From assembly GCF_003095655.1 (NCBI RefSeq), contig NZ_CP029151.1, positions 124,001-188,000 of the forward strand: DNA of 64,000 bases, written 5' to 3'. Shown here piece by piece: positions 43,101 to 52,029 of this stretch. Position 1 is the stretch's first letter, and every line of letters starts with the position of its first letter. The notes under the pieces are model-generated. The model was not told the DNA's origin. It saw only the letters and a program-made list of their open reading frames with translations, and ran no database searches. The translations under genes and the position numbers were made by a program. The stretch comes from Dokdonia sp. Dokd-P16 (lineage in GTDB: Bacteria > Bacteroidota > Bacteroidia > Flavobacteriales > Flavobacteriaceae).

Positions 43101-45101
43101 TTGAAATTCAAACTTGAATCACCCTTTAAACCTACTGGCGATCAGCCCACTGCTATTAAATCGCTAGTAGATGGCGTTAACGCAAACGAAGCTTACCAAA
43201 CACTACTAGGTGTGACCGGAAGTGGAAAGACATTTACCGTGGCAAACGTGATTCAAGAAACGCAAAAACCAACACTGGTTCTTGCACATAACAAGACTCT
43301 TGCTGCCCAATTATACAGCGAGTTCAAAGCATTTTTTCCAAATAATGCCGTAGAGTATTTTGTTTCTTACTATGATTACTACCAGCCAGAAGCGTTTATT
43401 CCTTCCTCTGGAGTTTATATTGAGAAAGATCTGTCTATTAATGAGGAGATAGAAAAAATGCGATTGAGCACCACCACTTCCCTACTTTCAGGGAGACGTG
43501 ATGTGATTGTGATAGCCTCTGTTTCTTGCTTATACGGTATAGGAAACCCTGCCGAATTTCAAAAAAATATTATTGAAATTAAGCAAGATCAGGTCATTGC
43601 ACGCACGATGTTACTTAAAAAGCTAGTGCAAAGTTTATATTCTAGAACAGAGAGCGAGTTTAATCATGGGAATTTTAGAATTAAAGGAGATACCGTAGAG
43701 GTGTTTCCTGGATATGCAGATATGGCTTTTAGGATTCACTTCTTTGGTGATGAGATTGAGGAGATTGAAGCTTTTGACCCAACGTCTGCAGAGGTGATAG
43801 AGAAGTACTCGCAGTTACGCATCTACCCTGCAAATATGTTTGTAACCTCGCAAGATGTTCTGCAAGGAGCAATAAATCAAATAGGGGAAGATCTCACGAA
43901 GCAAGTTGGCTTTTTTGAAGGCGTAGGCAAACACCTAGAAGCAAAACGCCTTGATGAGCGCACTAATTTTGACCTTGAGATGATACGTGAACTAGGCTAT
44001 TGCTCAGGTATAGAGAATTACTCAAGATATCTTGATGGCCGTGAGCCAGGCACAAGACCGTTCTGTTTATTAGACTTTTTTCCAGACGACTATTTAATGG
44101 TAGTAGATGAAAGTCACGTGACAGTTTCTCAAGTAAGTGCAATGTATGGTGGCGATAGAAGTAGGAAAGAAAATCTAGTTGAATACGGTTTTAGACTCCC
44201 CGCAGCGATGGATAACAGGCCTCTTAAATTTGAGGAATGGGAAGCAATGCAGAACCAAGTCATATACGTATCTGCAACTCCAGCAGATTATGAATTACAG
44301 AAAACGGAAGGAGCCTATGTAGAGCAAATCATTAGACCTACAGGCTTACTAGACCCTATTGTAGAAGTACGTCCATCCCTTAACCAGATAGATGATCTTA
44401 TAGAAGAAATCACAAAAGTTACTGCCCGTAATGAACGTATTCTAGTCACTACACTTACCAAGCGTATGGCAGAAGAACTCACAAAATACCTCACAAGAAT
44501 AGACATAAGAACTCGCTACATACACTCTGATGTAGATACGCTAGAACGTGTAGAAATCATGCAAGATTTGCGTAAAGGATTATACGACGTACTCGTAGGA
44601 GTGAACTTATTAAGAGAAGGACTGGATCTTCCGGAAGTCTCTCTAGTGGCTATTCTAGATGCAGATAAGGAAGGTTTTTTACGTAGCAATAGATCGCTCA
44701 CACAAACGATAGGTCGTGCTGCCCGTAATATTAACGGTAAGGCGATCATGTATGCAGATAAAATTACTCGCTCTATGCAAGAAACCATAGATGACAGTAA
44801 TTACCGCAGGCAAAAACAAATAGACTACAATACCAAGCACGGATTGAGCCCTATGGCAATTAAAAAATCGCTTGATAATGCAATGACTCAAAAAGAAGCT
44901 TATAAAATAGAAGCCGAAGAGCTTGTAAACCTAGCTGCCGAAGATGCTCAAGAATATCAAACAAAACCACAGATTGAAAAGAAAATAAGAAGCACTCGTA
45001 AGGCTATGGAAGCTGCTGCAAAAGAACTAGACTTTATGCAGGCTGCAAAGCTCAGAGATCAGATTAAGGTCTACCAAGATAAACTTAAGGAACTCGCATA
45101 A
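43101..45101 (+). CDS. uvrB: Excinuclease ABC subunit B
   Basis: 666 aa; opens DNA around lesions in nucleotide excision repair with UvrA and UvrC. Walker A GVTGSGKTFT (about 38-47), the beta-hairpin region SYYDYYQPEAFIPSSGVYIE (about 92-111), helicase motif DESHV (about 339-343), motif VI TIGRAARN and the C-terminal UVR domain (about 623-660, AMEAAAKELDFMQAAKLRDQ). It starts with TTG at 43101, because the protein then reads MKFKLESPFKPTGDQPTAIK, the standard N-terminus, and no ATG is near. The palindrome at 43051 is just upstream. Confidence 0.97.
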   Translation: MKFKLESPFKPTGDQPTAIKSLVDGVNANEAYQTLLGVTGSGKTFTVANVIQETQKPTLVLAHNKTLAAQLYSEFKAFFPNNAVEYFVSYYDYYQPEAFIPSSGVYIEKDLSINEEIEKMRLSTTTSLLSGRRDVIVIASVSCLYGIGNPAEFQKNIIEIKQDQVIARTMLLKKLVQSLYSRTESEFNHGNFRIKGDTVEVFPGYADMAFRIHFFGDEIEEIEAFDPTSAEVIEKYSQLRIYPANMFVTSQDVLQGAINQIGEDLTKQVGFFEGVGKHLEAKRLDERTNFDLEMIRELGYCSGIENYSRYLDGREPGTRPFCLLDFFPDDYLMVVDESHVTVSQVSAMYGGDRSRKENLVEYGFRLPAAMDNRPLKFEEWEAMQNQVIYVSATPADYELQKTEGAYVEQIIRPTGLLDPIVEVRPSLNQIDDLIEEITKVTARNERILVTTLTKRMAEELTKYLTRIDIRTRYIHSDVDTLERVEIMQDLRKGLYDVLVGVNLLREGLDLPEVSLVAILDADKEGFLRSNRSLTQTIGRAARNINGKAIMYADKITRSMQETIDDSNYRRQKQIDYNTKHGLSPMAIKKSLDNAMTQKEAYKIEAEELVNLAAEDAQEYQTKPQIEKKIRSTRKAMEAAAKELDFMQAAKLRDQIKVYQDKLKELA

Positions 45102-45155
45102 ATAAGAAAGGGTCTCCTTACGGAAACCCAATCTCAAACTAACCAACTTAAATTG

Positions 45156-45590
45156 TTATGCTATCTCGATTAATCGAGATGGCTGCACACGTGCTTCCTC
45201 ACGTTTAGGCAATCCTATTGCAAGAATTCCATCTACATATTCGGCTGTTATTTTTGCTGTATTTACAGACTCAGGTAAGTTGAACGAGCGCTTAAACGAA
45301 GTGTAATTAAATTCTCTTCTCGTAAATTTCTGAGTTTCTACAGTCTCTTCATCTTTCTTAATTTCAGAAGAGATTGTGAGCAAATCATTATCTAACTGAA
45401 TATTAAAGTTTTCTTTCTTGAGACCCGGAGCAGCTACTTGTACCGTAAAGGAATCGTCCTTCTCTATAATATTTACAGAAGGAGTTGCAGTTGCAAATGT
45501 GTTTGTTCTTCCACCTAGCCAGTCAGTATTTAATAATTCTTCAAAAACTGATGGTAAATATGGAGCTGTATTTTTTCTAACTAAAGTCAT
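45156..45590 (-). CDS. Small heat-shock protein (Hsp20 family)
   Basis: 144 aa. Alpha-crystallin domain about 40-135: VNIIEKDDSFTVQVAAPGLK, FTRREFNYTSFKRSFNLPES, and the conserved AEYVDGILAIGLPK (A-x-x-x-G-I-L) at about 113-126. ATP-independent chaperone that holds unfolding proteins. Convergent with uvrB. It stands alone with no recognisable heat-shock operator in the 121-base gap upstream. Confidence 0.9.
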   Translation of the reverse strand: MTLVRKNTAPYLPSVFEELLNTDWLGGRTNTFATATPSVNIIEKDDSFTVQVAAPGLKKENFNIQLDNDLLTISSEIKKDEETVETQKFTRREFNYTSFKRSFNLPESVNTAKITAEYVDGILAIGLPKREEARVQPSRLIEIA

Positions 45591-45711
45591 AATTATAAAT
45601 TTAAAGTTTAACTGATTTTGCTATGGGTTAGGCAAATTCAGTTCCAATGTAAATTTTATGACGTTTTGACAGATTTACAGTATTTAATACTGTCTTTTTG
45701 TCAATTTTTGG

Positions 45712-46107
45712 TTAATTATAAAACCGTCTAAAAATCTCAACAAGACGATGAGAAGGAATCATTTTATGCTCATAATCTCCCATTTCACTTAGGATTTGCT
45801 GCACTGCTTCTGCGCGTATACCTAGCTTTAAGCCGTAATTGCGTAGCGTGTCAATTTCAACAAATTGAGTTTCCTCGTCTACATTCATAACCAATAAGAG
45901 CCTATGAAACTGCGTGAGGCGTTGCATTTCTGTCTTATACACCATCTTATCTTGAGGACTTTTTACAAGCGCATCAACCTCATCTTTTGATATTCCCATG
46001 CGTTTTGCAACCATAAGTATAAAATCATACTCGCGTTCATGTAAGTGATTATCTGCTTTTGCCATGAGCAACATATCAGATATAATTTGGAGATTTTCGG
46101 AGTTCAT
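45712..46107 (-). CDS. TerB-like helical protein
   Basis: 131 aa, all helical, soluble. MAKADNHLHEREYDFILMVAKRMGISKDEV at about 14-43 is the TerB-like start (acidic D/E residues in the helix may bind metal). It resembles tellurite-resistance TerB-domain proteins; role unknown. Divergent from the amidohydrolase gene, with a 20-bp palindrome in the 159-base gap between. Confidence 0.65.
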   Translation of the reverse strand: MNSENLQIISDMLLMAKADNHLHEREYDFILMVAKRMGISKDEVDALVKSPQDKMVYKTEMQRLTQFHRLLLVMNVDEETQFVEIDTLRNYGLKLGIRAEAVQQILSEMGDYEHKMIPSHRLVEIFRRFYN

Positions 46108-46210
46108 AGTATTTCTTTAAAGCGCAATGTAATTGATAATTTAGAGCGAGCGACATCCCTCCTATTAATAGTTGGCTATTTTGTAATTTTAGGACTTAGC
46201 TTTCAGGAAC

Positions 46211-46230
46211 TACGCTTTCGCGAAAGCGTA
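46211..46230. repeat. TACGCTTTCGCGAAAGCGTA palindrome, intergenic
   Basis: 20-bp perfect copy in the gap between TerB-like and amidohydrolase genes. Confidence 0.95.
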
Positions 46231-46266
46231 ACAGTAAAACCAACTAAAACAGATACCATCAATTAT

Positions 46267-47640
46267 ATGAAGTATATATACTCAATCTTAGCGATACTTT
46301 TACTACTAGTAAGTTGTAAACCTAAGGACACAACGCCCGCTTATGACCTCAAGATAAGCAATGTCTCCATTATAGACGAAAATGGAGCGCTAAGTAGTAA
46401 TAAAAATGTGTATCTCAGTAATGATTCGATTTATAAAATTGAAGAGATAAGCACTCTTTTGGATGACAAAGATGGTAATGTAATAGACGGTAGTGGTAAG
46501 TTTTTACTTCTTGGGTTTTGGGATAATCATACTCATTTTCGCGGAGGCGAAGCTCTTATTCCTCAGAATGAAAAATTTCTTGAACAATTTATAAAATATG
46601 GAATTACAACCGTGCGCGATGCTGGTGGCGATCTCACTACTCAAGTACAGCAATGGAATGAAGAAATAAAAAATAAAAAGCGCATAGGTCCTACTATTTA
46701 TACATCTGGACCCAAACTAGATGGAAAAAACGCTCGCTGGGCAGGTTCTATAGGCGTGAATACAGATGACGAGATAAGCAAAGCACTAGATTCTTTGCAA
46801 CAACTAGGCGTTGATTATGTAAAACTCTATGATAGTACGATCGCTAGAGAGACTTACCTATCCATAATAACACAAGCCGAAGAGCGCGGAATGATCACTT
46901 CTGGACACATGCCTTTTACAGTGACACTAGATGAAACCGTAGCTGCTGGAATCGATAATATTGAACACCTCTATTATATCTTGAAAGGATGCTCTTCTCG
47001 TGAAAATGAGATCACTCAAGACATAAAAGATGGAAAGCTAGGGTTTTGGGGAAGCATGGAACAGCTTATAGCAAGCTATGATGAGGAAACAGCGCTAAGT
47101 ACTTTTGAGAAATTAAAAAGCAATAATGTTTACGTCACTCCTACTTTATACATAGGCGATGTGCTAAGTTATATGGACGAGGTAAATCACAGTGATGATG
47201 CCTATTTAAAAACGTTAGATGCAGATTTTATAGCCACTTATGAAGGGAGGAACAAAGGAGCATTGAATGCTAGCCCAAAAGCCAAGCAAGATAGAAAAGA
47301 GCTGCAGCAATTTTTTCTAAAACTCGTTGCTTCATTAGATAAAGCTGGAGTTAATCTCCTTTCGGGATCAGATAGCGGCGCTTACAACTCATATATCTAC
47401 GCAGGACCATCGTTACATGGTGAGTTACAAGAAATGGTAAAAGCTGGCATCACTCCAGCAAATGCAATCGCAACGATGTATCAAGGTGCAAATTTTTTAC
47501 ACAAGAAAGGCTACCAGTTAGCCCCAGGTAACAAAGCAGATTTAGTGTTGCTTAATAGTAACCCGCTACTAGATATAAGCGCTACACAAGATATACATCT
47601 GGTGATTAAGGATGGTACAATCGTACACATTGAAAAATAA
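46267..47640 (+). CDS. Amidohydrolase-family lipoprotein
   Basis: 457 aa from the ATG at 46267 (MKYIYSILAILLLLVSC), since the longer frame upstream runs through the palindrome at 46211. Lipidated Cys at 17. Metal-binding motif GFWDNHTHFRG (H-x-H at about 84-86), a likely further ligand in HMPFTVTLDE, and DSGAYNS with the Asp near the C-terminal active site; the end GNKADLVLLNSNPLLDISAT is typical of imidazolonepropionase/dipeptidase-like members. Probably a periplasmic or surface hydrolase of cyclic amides or peptides; substrate unknown. Confidence 0.8.
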   Translation: MKYIYSILAILLLLVSCKPKDTTPAYDLKISNVSIIDENGALSSNKNVYLSNDSIYKIEEISTLLDDKDGNVIDGSGKFLLLGFWDNHTHFRGGEALIPQNEKFLEQFIKYGITTVRDAGGDLTTQVQQWNEEIKNKKRIGPTIYTSGPKLDGKNARWAGSIGVNTDDEISKALDSLQQLGVDYVKLYDSTIARETYLSIITQAEERGMITSGHMPFTVTLDETVAAGIDNIEHLYYILKGCSSRENEITQDIKDGKLGFWGSMEQLIASYDEETALSTFEKLKSNNVYVTPTLYIGDVLSYMDEVNHSDDAYLKTLDADFIATYEGRNKGALNASPKAKQDRKELQQFFLKLVASLDKAGVNLLSGSDSGAYNSYIYAGPSLHGELQEMVKAGITPANAIATMYQGANFLHKKGYQLAPGNKADLVLLNSNPLLDISATQDIHLVIKDGTIVHIEK

Positions 47641-47643
47641 ATT

Positions 47644-47759
47644 TATAAGCTTATTCACTTATAAATAGGCTTTATAAGCATATACACTTATAAATGCACT
47701 CTATAAGCTTATTTACTTATAAATGTATTCTATAAGCATATTTGCTTATATTTGAATAT
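47644..47759. repeat. Four 29-bp iterons upstream of satD
   Basis: Four direct repeats of exactly 29 bp, starting TATAAGC at 47644, 47673, 47702 and 47731. Each carries TATAAG(C), eight bases, CTTATA: an inverted repeat, perfect TATAAGC-N6-GCTTATA in the fourth. The spacer alternates CTTATTCA / CATATACA. The last copy overlaps a promoter element at 47747-47754, so the array looks like an operator for autoregulation. Confidence 0.9.
47747..47754 (+). promoter_or_regulatory. TAnnTTTG promoter element overlapping the fourth iteron
   Basis: TATATTTG, 21 bases before the GTG at 47775. Confidence 0.65.
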
Positions 47760-47774
47760 TAAAGTATTCAAAAG

Positions 47775-48467
47775 GTGGATTATACCAATCATATAGTAAT
47801 TTCTGGTGATTTTATTGCCTATACAAGTTTAAGCACGGACGAAAAGAAAACGCTCGAACAACAACTCTTGCAGCTGTTTCAGCAACTAGAGACTAAGTAT
47901 AACACGTTCTCTAGACTCATTAAAGGAGATTATCTTGAGTGTGTAGTTCCAGATCCCGAAAATGGACTAGCCGTAGCGCTGGCAATCAAAACATTTATAA
48001 AGTCTCTAGAAATAGAAGAAAAAGTAGAAAATAACAGAACAAGAGTTTTTCAAACCTATAGTATTCGCCTTGCTATGGGTTTAGGCAGACTAGATAGATT
48101 TAATAGAGCAGAAAATATTATAGATGGCGATGCTATCTACAGGAGTGGTCGCGCCATAAGCAGTGAAAGCACTCATAATAAAGAGCGTATGGTTATAAAA
48201 AATACGCTATTCTTTAGCTCTATAAATGAAGAACTTAACCTCAACATAGATGCGATTATCTCATTACTAGATCACTTACTAGCACGAGCAACTAGCAGAC
48301 AAAGCGAGGTCTTATTTCTAAAAATCATGGGTAATAGCGAGAAGGTCATAGCAAAAAAATTAGGCGTAAGCCAGTCTTCTATTAACCAGCACTCCACAGC
48401 CTCTGGATGGAATGGAATGGACAAAGCCATCAGGTATTTTAATCACACGTTAAGCAAGATTTCGTAA
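47775..48467 (+). CDS. SatD-family protein with a C-terminal HTH
   Basis: 230 aa starting with GTG (MDYTNHIVISGDFIAYTSLS); no ATG fits. The N-terminal part (about 1-155) has the SatD look (VISGDF, LIKGDYLECV, LAMGLGRL...IDGDAIYRSGRAIS), and the C-terminal part (about 178-222) is a likely helix-turn-helix: SEVLFLKIMGNSEKVIAKKL, GVSQSSINQHST. SatD was named for an acid-tolerance operon in Streptococcus; its activity is not known. It lies behind four 29-bp iterons, which its HTH may bind. It overlaps the DUF3307 gene by one base (TAATGG). Confidence 0.75.
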   Translation: MDYTNHIVISGDFIAYTSLSTDEKKTLEQQLLQLFQQLETKYNTFSRLIKGDYLECVVPDPENGLAVALAIKTFIKSLEIEEKVENNRTRVFQTYSIRLAMGLGRLDRFNRAENIIDGDAIYRSGRAISSESTHNKERMVIKNTLFFSSINEELNLNIDAIISLLDHLLARATSRQSEVLFLKIMGNSEKVIAKKLGVSQSSINQHSTASGWNGMDKAIRYFNHTLSKIS

Positions 48468-49183
48468 TGGATATAGCAACTCTCATCGCCCTACAAACCA
48501 TAGGTCATCTACTAGCAGATTATACCTTTCAATCTAAGAAAACTGCAAAGTCAAAGGCAAAAAAAGGCTTTAAAAGCAAACACCTCAAGTGGCATATTCT
48601 CACAGTGTTCTTAAGTTCTTTTATCATCTCTCTTGACTTCAGATTTCTTCCTTGGGCCATAGCAATAGCTGGTATACACTGGATTATAGACGGCTTAAAA
48701 CCTCAATTACTTAACAACAAATGGTTACATAAAGGTGCATTCTTTATCGACCAGTTACTTCACATCATCACTTATGTGGCAGCAAGTATTCTTTATGTAA
48801 ATATTGTGAGGTGGCAACCACTTATATTAGATGCTACATACTTTCCAATAATATGCCTTATTGCTATGTTTTTACTTTGTACAAAGCCAGCAAACATTGT
48901 GATAAAAGAGATTTTCAATCTATTTTCTGTATCGTTTACAGAGAAATCACAAGACTTACCTAACGCTGGCCGACTCATAGGTATCACAGAAAGATCGCTA
49001 GTACTTGTGCTTATCATCGTAGGACAGTTCAGCGCTGTAGGGTTTTTGATTACTGCAAAATCTATCTTGAGATTTAAAGATGGAGACTACCTAAAAACAG
49101 AATATGTATTGATAGGTACTATGTTGAGTTTTGCTATTGCCATTGGGTGTGCATTACTATACACACTATTTATCGCGCCATAG
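48467..49183 (+). CDS. DUF3307 membrane protein
   Basis: 238 aa with about six membrane helices. N-terminal pattern TIGHLLADYTFQSKKTAKSKA and IHWIIDGLKPQLL with the conserved H-D pairs (HLLADY; HWIID) of DUF3307 (YqxB-type). Function unknown. It overlaps satD by one base, a pairing that recurs in many genomes and suggests that the SatD-like HTH protein and this membrane protein form one system. Confidence 0.8.
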   Translation: MDIATLIALQTIGHLLADYTFQSKKTAKSKAKKGFKSKHLKWHILTVFLSSFIISLDFRFLPWAIAIAGIHWIIDGLKPQLLNNKWLHKGAFFIDQLLHIITYVAASILYVNIVRWQPLILDATYFPIICLIAMFLLCTKPANIVIKEIFNLFSVSFTEKSQDLPNAGRLIGITERSLVLVLIIVGQFSAVGFLITAKSILRFKDGDYLKTEYVLIGTMLSFAIAIGCALLYTLFIAP

Positions 49184-49265
49184 CATATTCGTTAAAAACG
49201 TCATTATCGCCGTATGTTTAGCTACTAGATGCTATTTTTATAAGTACAACCAAAATTTACAATCC

Positions 49266-50762
49266 ATGTATTTCAAACACATTCTCGCGGGTATCATTGT
49301 TGTTTCCGCTTTCGCGAAAGCGTATTCTCAAAAAGTCTCGGTTCCTGTAGATACCACCATCGTATCAAATCATTCTATCACTATTAAAGGAAAAACGATT
49401 CCCTATACAGCTACAGCTGGTTTTCAACCAGTTTGGGATGATGAAGGAATGCCTGTTGCAAATTTATTATACACCTACTATAAACGATCTGATATTAAAA
49501 ATGACGAGACTAGACCCTTAGTCATCTCTTTTAATGGAGGTCCAGGCTCTGCCTCTGTGTGGATGCACATTGCTTATACAGGGCCGCGCATTCTCAAAAT
49601 AGATGATGAAGGTTTTCCTGTCCAGCCGTACGGAATAAAAAGCAACCCAAATTCAATCTTAGACGTAGCAGATATTGTTTTTGTAAATCCTGTAAATACT
49701 GGCTATAGCCGTATGCTTCCTAATGAAAAAGGAGAAATGCCGGACTCTAAACAGTTTTTTGGGGTCAATGCAGATATTAAGTATCTAGCCGATTGGGTAA
49801 ATACTTTTGTAACAAGAAATAATCGCTGGCGTTCTCCAAAGTTTTTAATTGGCGAAAGTTATGGTACCACCCGCGTATCTGGACTTGCCGCCGAACTTCA
49901 AGACAATAAATGGATGTTTATTAATGGGGTGGTACTCGTATCTCCTACAGAAATAGGTTTTGATTTTGATGGCCCTGTAGAGGTTGCAAACCGCCTTCCT
50001 TACTTTACGGCTGCTGCTTGGTACCACAATATGCTACCTCCAGCCCTACAGCAAAAAGACCTTACAGAAGTACTTGCCGAAAGTGAAAACTATGCCGTAA
50101 ACGAACTCTTACCACTACTGGTGAAATCTGGCTATCTGGAAGCAAATAAAAAAGAGGCTGCTATCAAAAAAATGGCCTACTACTCTGGACTCTCAGAAAC
50201 TACCATAAGACAAAACAACCTTGAAGTTCCTTTTAATTATTTCTGGAAAGATTTACTGAGAAACCGCGACGGACTTACCATAGGGCGTCTTGATTCTCGT
50301 TATAAAGGACTAGACGTAAAAGAAGCTGGCGATGGACCAGATTACAACAGTGAGCTTACCTCATGGTTACATTCTTTTACTCCAGCAATTAACTATTACT
50401 ACAGTCAAGAATTAGGACTAAAGACAGACCTTACTTATAATATGTTTGGACCAGTGCGTCCTTGGGATCGTTCTAACAACAATGCTGGCGCTAGTTTACG
50501 CAAGGCTATGGGAGTAAATCCTAACCTCAACGTGATGATACAAAGCGGTTATTATGATGGTGCAACCACATACTTTAATGCAAAATATGTGATGTGGCAA
50601 CTTAATGCAAGTGGTAAGCTAGCTGACAGATTAAGTTTTAAAGGTTATAGATCTGGACACATGATGTACCTGCGCAATGAAGATCTTATCAATGCAAATG
50701 ACGATTTACGTGATTTTATCAAAAAGTCCTCTGTCGGTATTGAAAAAGGAGCAAAACATTAA
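49266..50762 (+). CDS. S10-family serine carboxypeptidase
   Basis: 498 aa from the ATG at 49266; the frame extends upstream but overlaps DUF3307 and has no signal there. Signal peptide MYFKHILAGIIVVSAFAKAY ends near YSQ; its FAKA part is a palindrome copy. Oxyanion segment NGGPGSASVWMH (about 80-91), nucleophile S198 in GESYG, then the Asp region SGYYDGATTYF (about 419-429) and catalytic His in YRSGHMMYL (about 460-468). Expected to cut C-terminal residues from peptides outside the cytoplasm. A hairpin terminator follows. Confidence 0.88.
   Translation: MYFKHILAGIIVVSAFAKAYSQKVSVPVDTTIVSNHSITIKGKTIPYTATAGFQPVWDDEGMPVANLLYTYYKRSDIKNDETRPLVISFNGGPGSASVWMHIAYTGPRILKIDDEGFPVQPYGIKSNPNSILDVADIVFVNPVNTGYSRMLPNEKGEMPDSKQFFGVNADIKYLADWVNTFVTRNNRWRSPKFLIGESYGTTRVSGLAAELQDNKWMFINGVVLVSPTEIGFDFDGPVEVANRLPYFTAAAWYHNMLPPALQQKDLTEVLAESENYAVNELLPLLVKSGYLEANKKEAAIKKMAYYSGLSETTIRQNNLEVPFNYFWKDLLRNRDGLTIGRLDSRYKGLDVKEAGDGPDYNSELTSWLHSFTPAINYYYSQELGLKTDLTYNMFGPVRPWDRSNNNAGASLRKAMGVNPNLNVMIQSGYYDGATTYFNAKYVMWQLNASGKLADRLSFKGYRSGHMMYLRNEDLINANDDLRDFIKKSSVGIEKGAKH
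49307..49322. repeat. CGCTTTCGCGAAAGCG palindrome in the S10 signal peptide
   Basis: Read as FAKA, just before the cleavage site YSQ; the second signal peptide built this way. Confidence 0.95.
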
Positions 50763-50799
50763 ATAATGCTTAAAAGGATTTTCATATAATTTAATAAAT

Positions 50800-50832
50800 A
50801 CAGCCCTTGTAACTTACTCAAGGGCTGTTTAA
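50800..50832 (+). terminator. Terminator after the S10 peptidase
   Basis: ACAGCCCTTG, nine-base loop, CAAGGGCTGTTTAATAA. Confidence 0.7.
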
Positions 50833-50838
50833 TAATAT

Positions 50839-51516
50839 ATAGCTATCAACAAGACCACTACTCTTATTAAATACTATCTATACCTCTGGGGATTATACAT
50901 TATCTTCTTTACAATATTCGGGATTCTTAAAACTCAATTTCCAGAGATATTTGAACGAGACTATGAGCAATCTGCTTTGCGTGAGTTATTGAAGAATAAT
51001 CCGCTTAAGTTATTTGTGCTAGCGGTTCTATTTGCTCCCGTTATTGAGGAAATGATGTTTCGCACGCTTATAAAGCCAAGTCACTCAGACATCATACTCC
51101 TCCTCTGCTCCTGGCCGCTCTTTTACTCAAATAAATTTATACCTGCAGATGTACACTGGGCTGTAAAACTTGGATTTATAGCTATCTTCTTATTTACTGT
51201 ATTCACTATTCTCAAACAACTTATACCAGAGCAACGTACACTTAAGATACGTAACTTCTTATCACGTCACTCTATGGTTGTTCTTATTGCGAGTTCGCTA
51301 CTTTTCGGTATGGTGCACATTAATAATTATGTAGACACCTTTGTACTTAATGCAGCACTTATTGCACTCATCATCCCGAGAATTATTTCAGGATTTATGA
51401 TGGGATTGCTTAAAATCAAGAATAAAAATATCGTTTGGCCTATGGCGCTTCATGCGATGAATAACGGTTTTGTAATTATCATTTTGATACTCTCTAAAAC
51501 AATGGAAAATTCTTAA
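50839..51516 (+). CDS. CPBP-family intramembrane protease with no ordinary start codon
   Basis: About 225 codons in one open frame. Reading upstream from the first TTG (50977), the frame encodes a clear membrane helix (LYLWGLYIIFFTIFGILKTQ, 50878-50937) and reaches a stop at 50833-50835 with no ATG, GTG or TTG. The ATA at 50839 (ATA GCT ATC AAC AAG) stands where the start is expected and could be a mutated ATG; ATT at 50866 is another option. Family motifs: APVIEEMMFRTLI (EExxxR, about 57-68), and HxxN-type HALHAMNNGF near the C-terminus, the abortive-infection/CAAX protease signature. Five to six helices. Coupled with the GNAT gene 3 bp on. Confidence 0.75.
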   Translation: MAINKTTTLIKYYLYLWGLYIIFFTIFGILKTQFPEIFERDYEQSALRELLKNNPLKLFVLAVLFAPVIEEMMFRTLIKPSHSDIILLLCSWPLFYSNKFIPADVHWAVKLGFIAIFLFTVFTILKQLIPEQRTLKIRNFLSRHSMVVLIASSLLFGMVHINNYVDTFVLNAALIALIIPRIISGFMMGLLKIKNKNIVWPMALHAMNNGFVIIILILSKTMENS

Positions 51517-51519
51517 GCT

Positions 51520-52029
51520 ATGGTTGTCACGCCTATAAAAAACAGTGAATTAGATGTCCTACAAGATCTTGCAATACGCACCTATTCGGCAGCATTTGCT
51601 CATAAAAATAAACCAGAAGTCATCGCCGATTATTATGAGTACGCTTTCGCGAAAGCGCACCTCAACAAACAATTAGCTACTAAGGATTCACTATGGTTCT
51701 TTGCCCGTGACGATGATAATATTATAGGGTATCTAAAGTTGAACATTAACCAGGCTCAAACAGAATTCCGAGAGCCAAATGGGCTAGAAATAGAACGTAT
51801 TTATATAGATACTCCTTACTTGCGCAAGGGTTATGGGCAAAGGCTTATAGATTTTTCGATTTCCAAAGCGAGACAGCATAAAAAAAACTACATTTGGCTC
51901 GGCGTTTGGGAGGAAAATCCAGAAGCCATTTTATTCTACAAAAAACAAGGTTTTATCATCACAGGCACTCATGATTATGATATGATTGCAGAGGTTCAAA
52001 CCGACTATATAATGACGCTTGATATATGA
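51520..52029 (+). CDS. GNAT-family N-acetyltransferase
   Basis: 169 aa. Acetyl-CoA-binding motif A: EIERIYIDTPYLRKGYGQRL (about 88-107, with R-K-G-Y-G), and a following FYKKQGFIITGT. Target unknown. A palindrome copy encodes YAFAKAHL at about residues 40-47. It begins 3 bp after the CPBP gene and its stop overlaps the serine deaminase start by 4 bp (ATGA), so the three are probably one transcript. Confidence 0.85.
   Translation: MVVTPIKNSELDVLQDLAIRTYSAAFAHKNKPEVIADYYEYAFAKAHLNKQLATKDSLWFFARDDDNIIGYLKLNINQAQTEFREPNGLEIERIYIDTPYLRKGYGQRLIDFSISKARQHKKNYIWLGVWEENPEAILFYKKQGFIITGTHDYDMIAEVQTDYIMTLDI
51642..51657. repeat. CGCTTTCGCGAAAGCG palindrome in the GNAT gene
   Basis: Read as FAKA. Confidence 0.95.

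Noticed and set aside
45113-45135. Terminator after uvrB (GGGTCTCCTTACGGAAACCC)
   Set aside because: The stem has mismatches and no T-run follows, so support is weak.
46045-46266. N-terminal extension of the amidohydrolase
   Set aside because: It runs antisense to the TerB-like gene and through a palindrome; the lipoprotein signal starts at 46267.
47644-47759. CRISPR-like array
   Set aside because: The 29-bp units are contiguous direct repeats without unique spacers, and no cas genes are present; operator iterons fit better.
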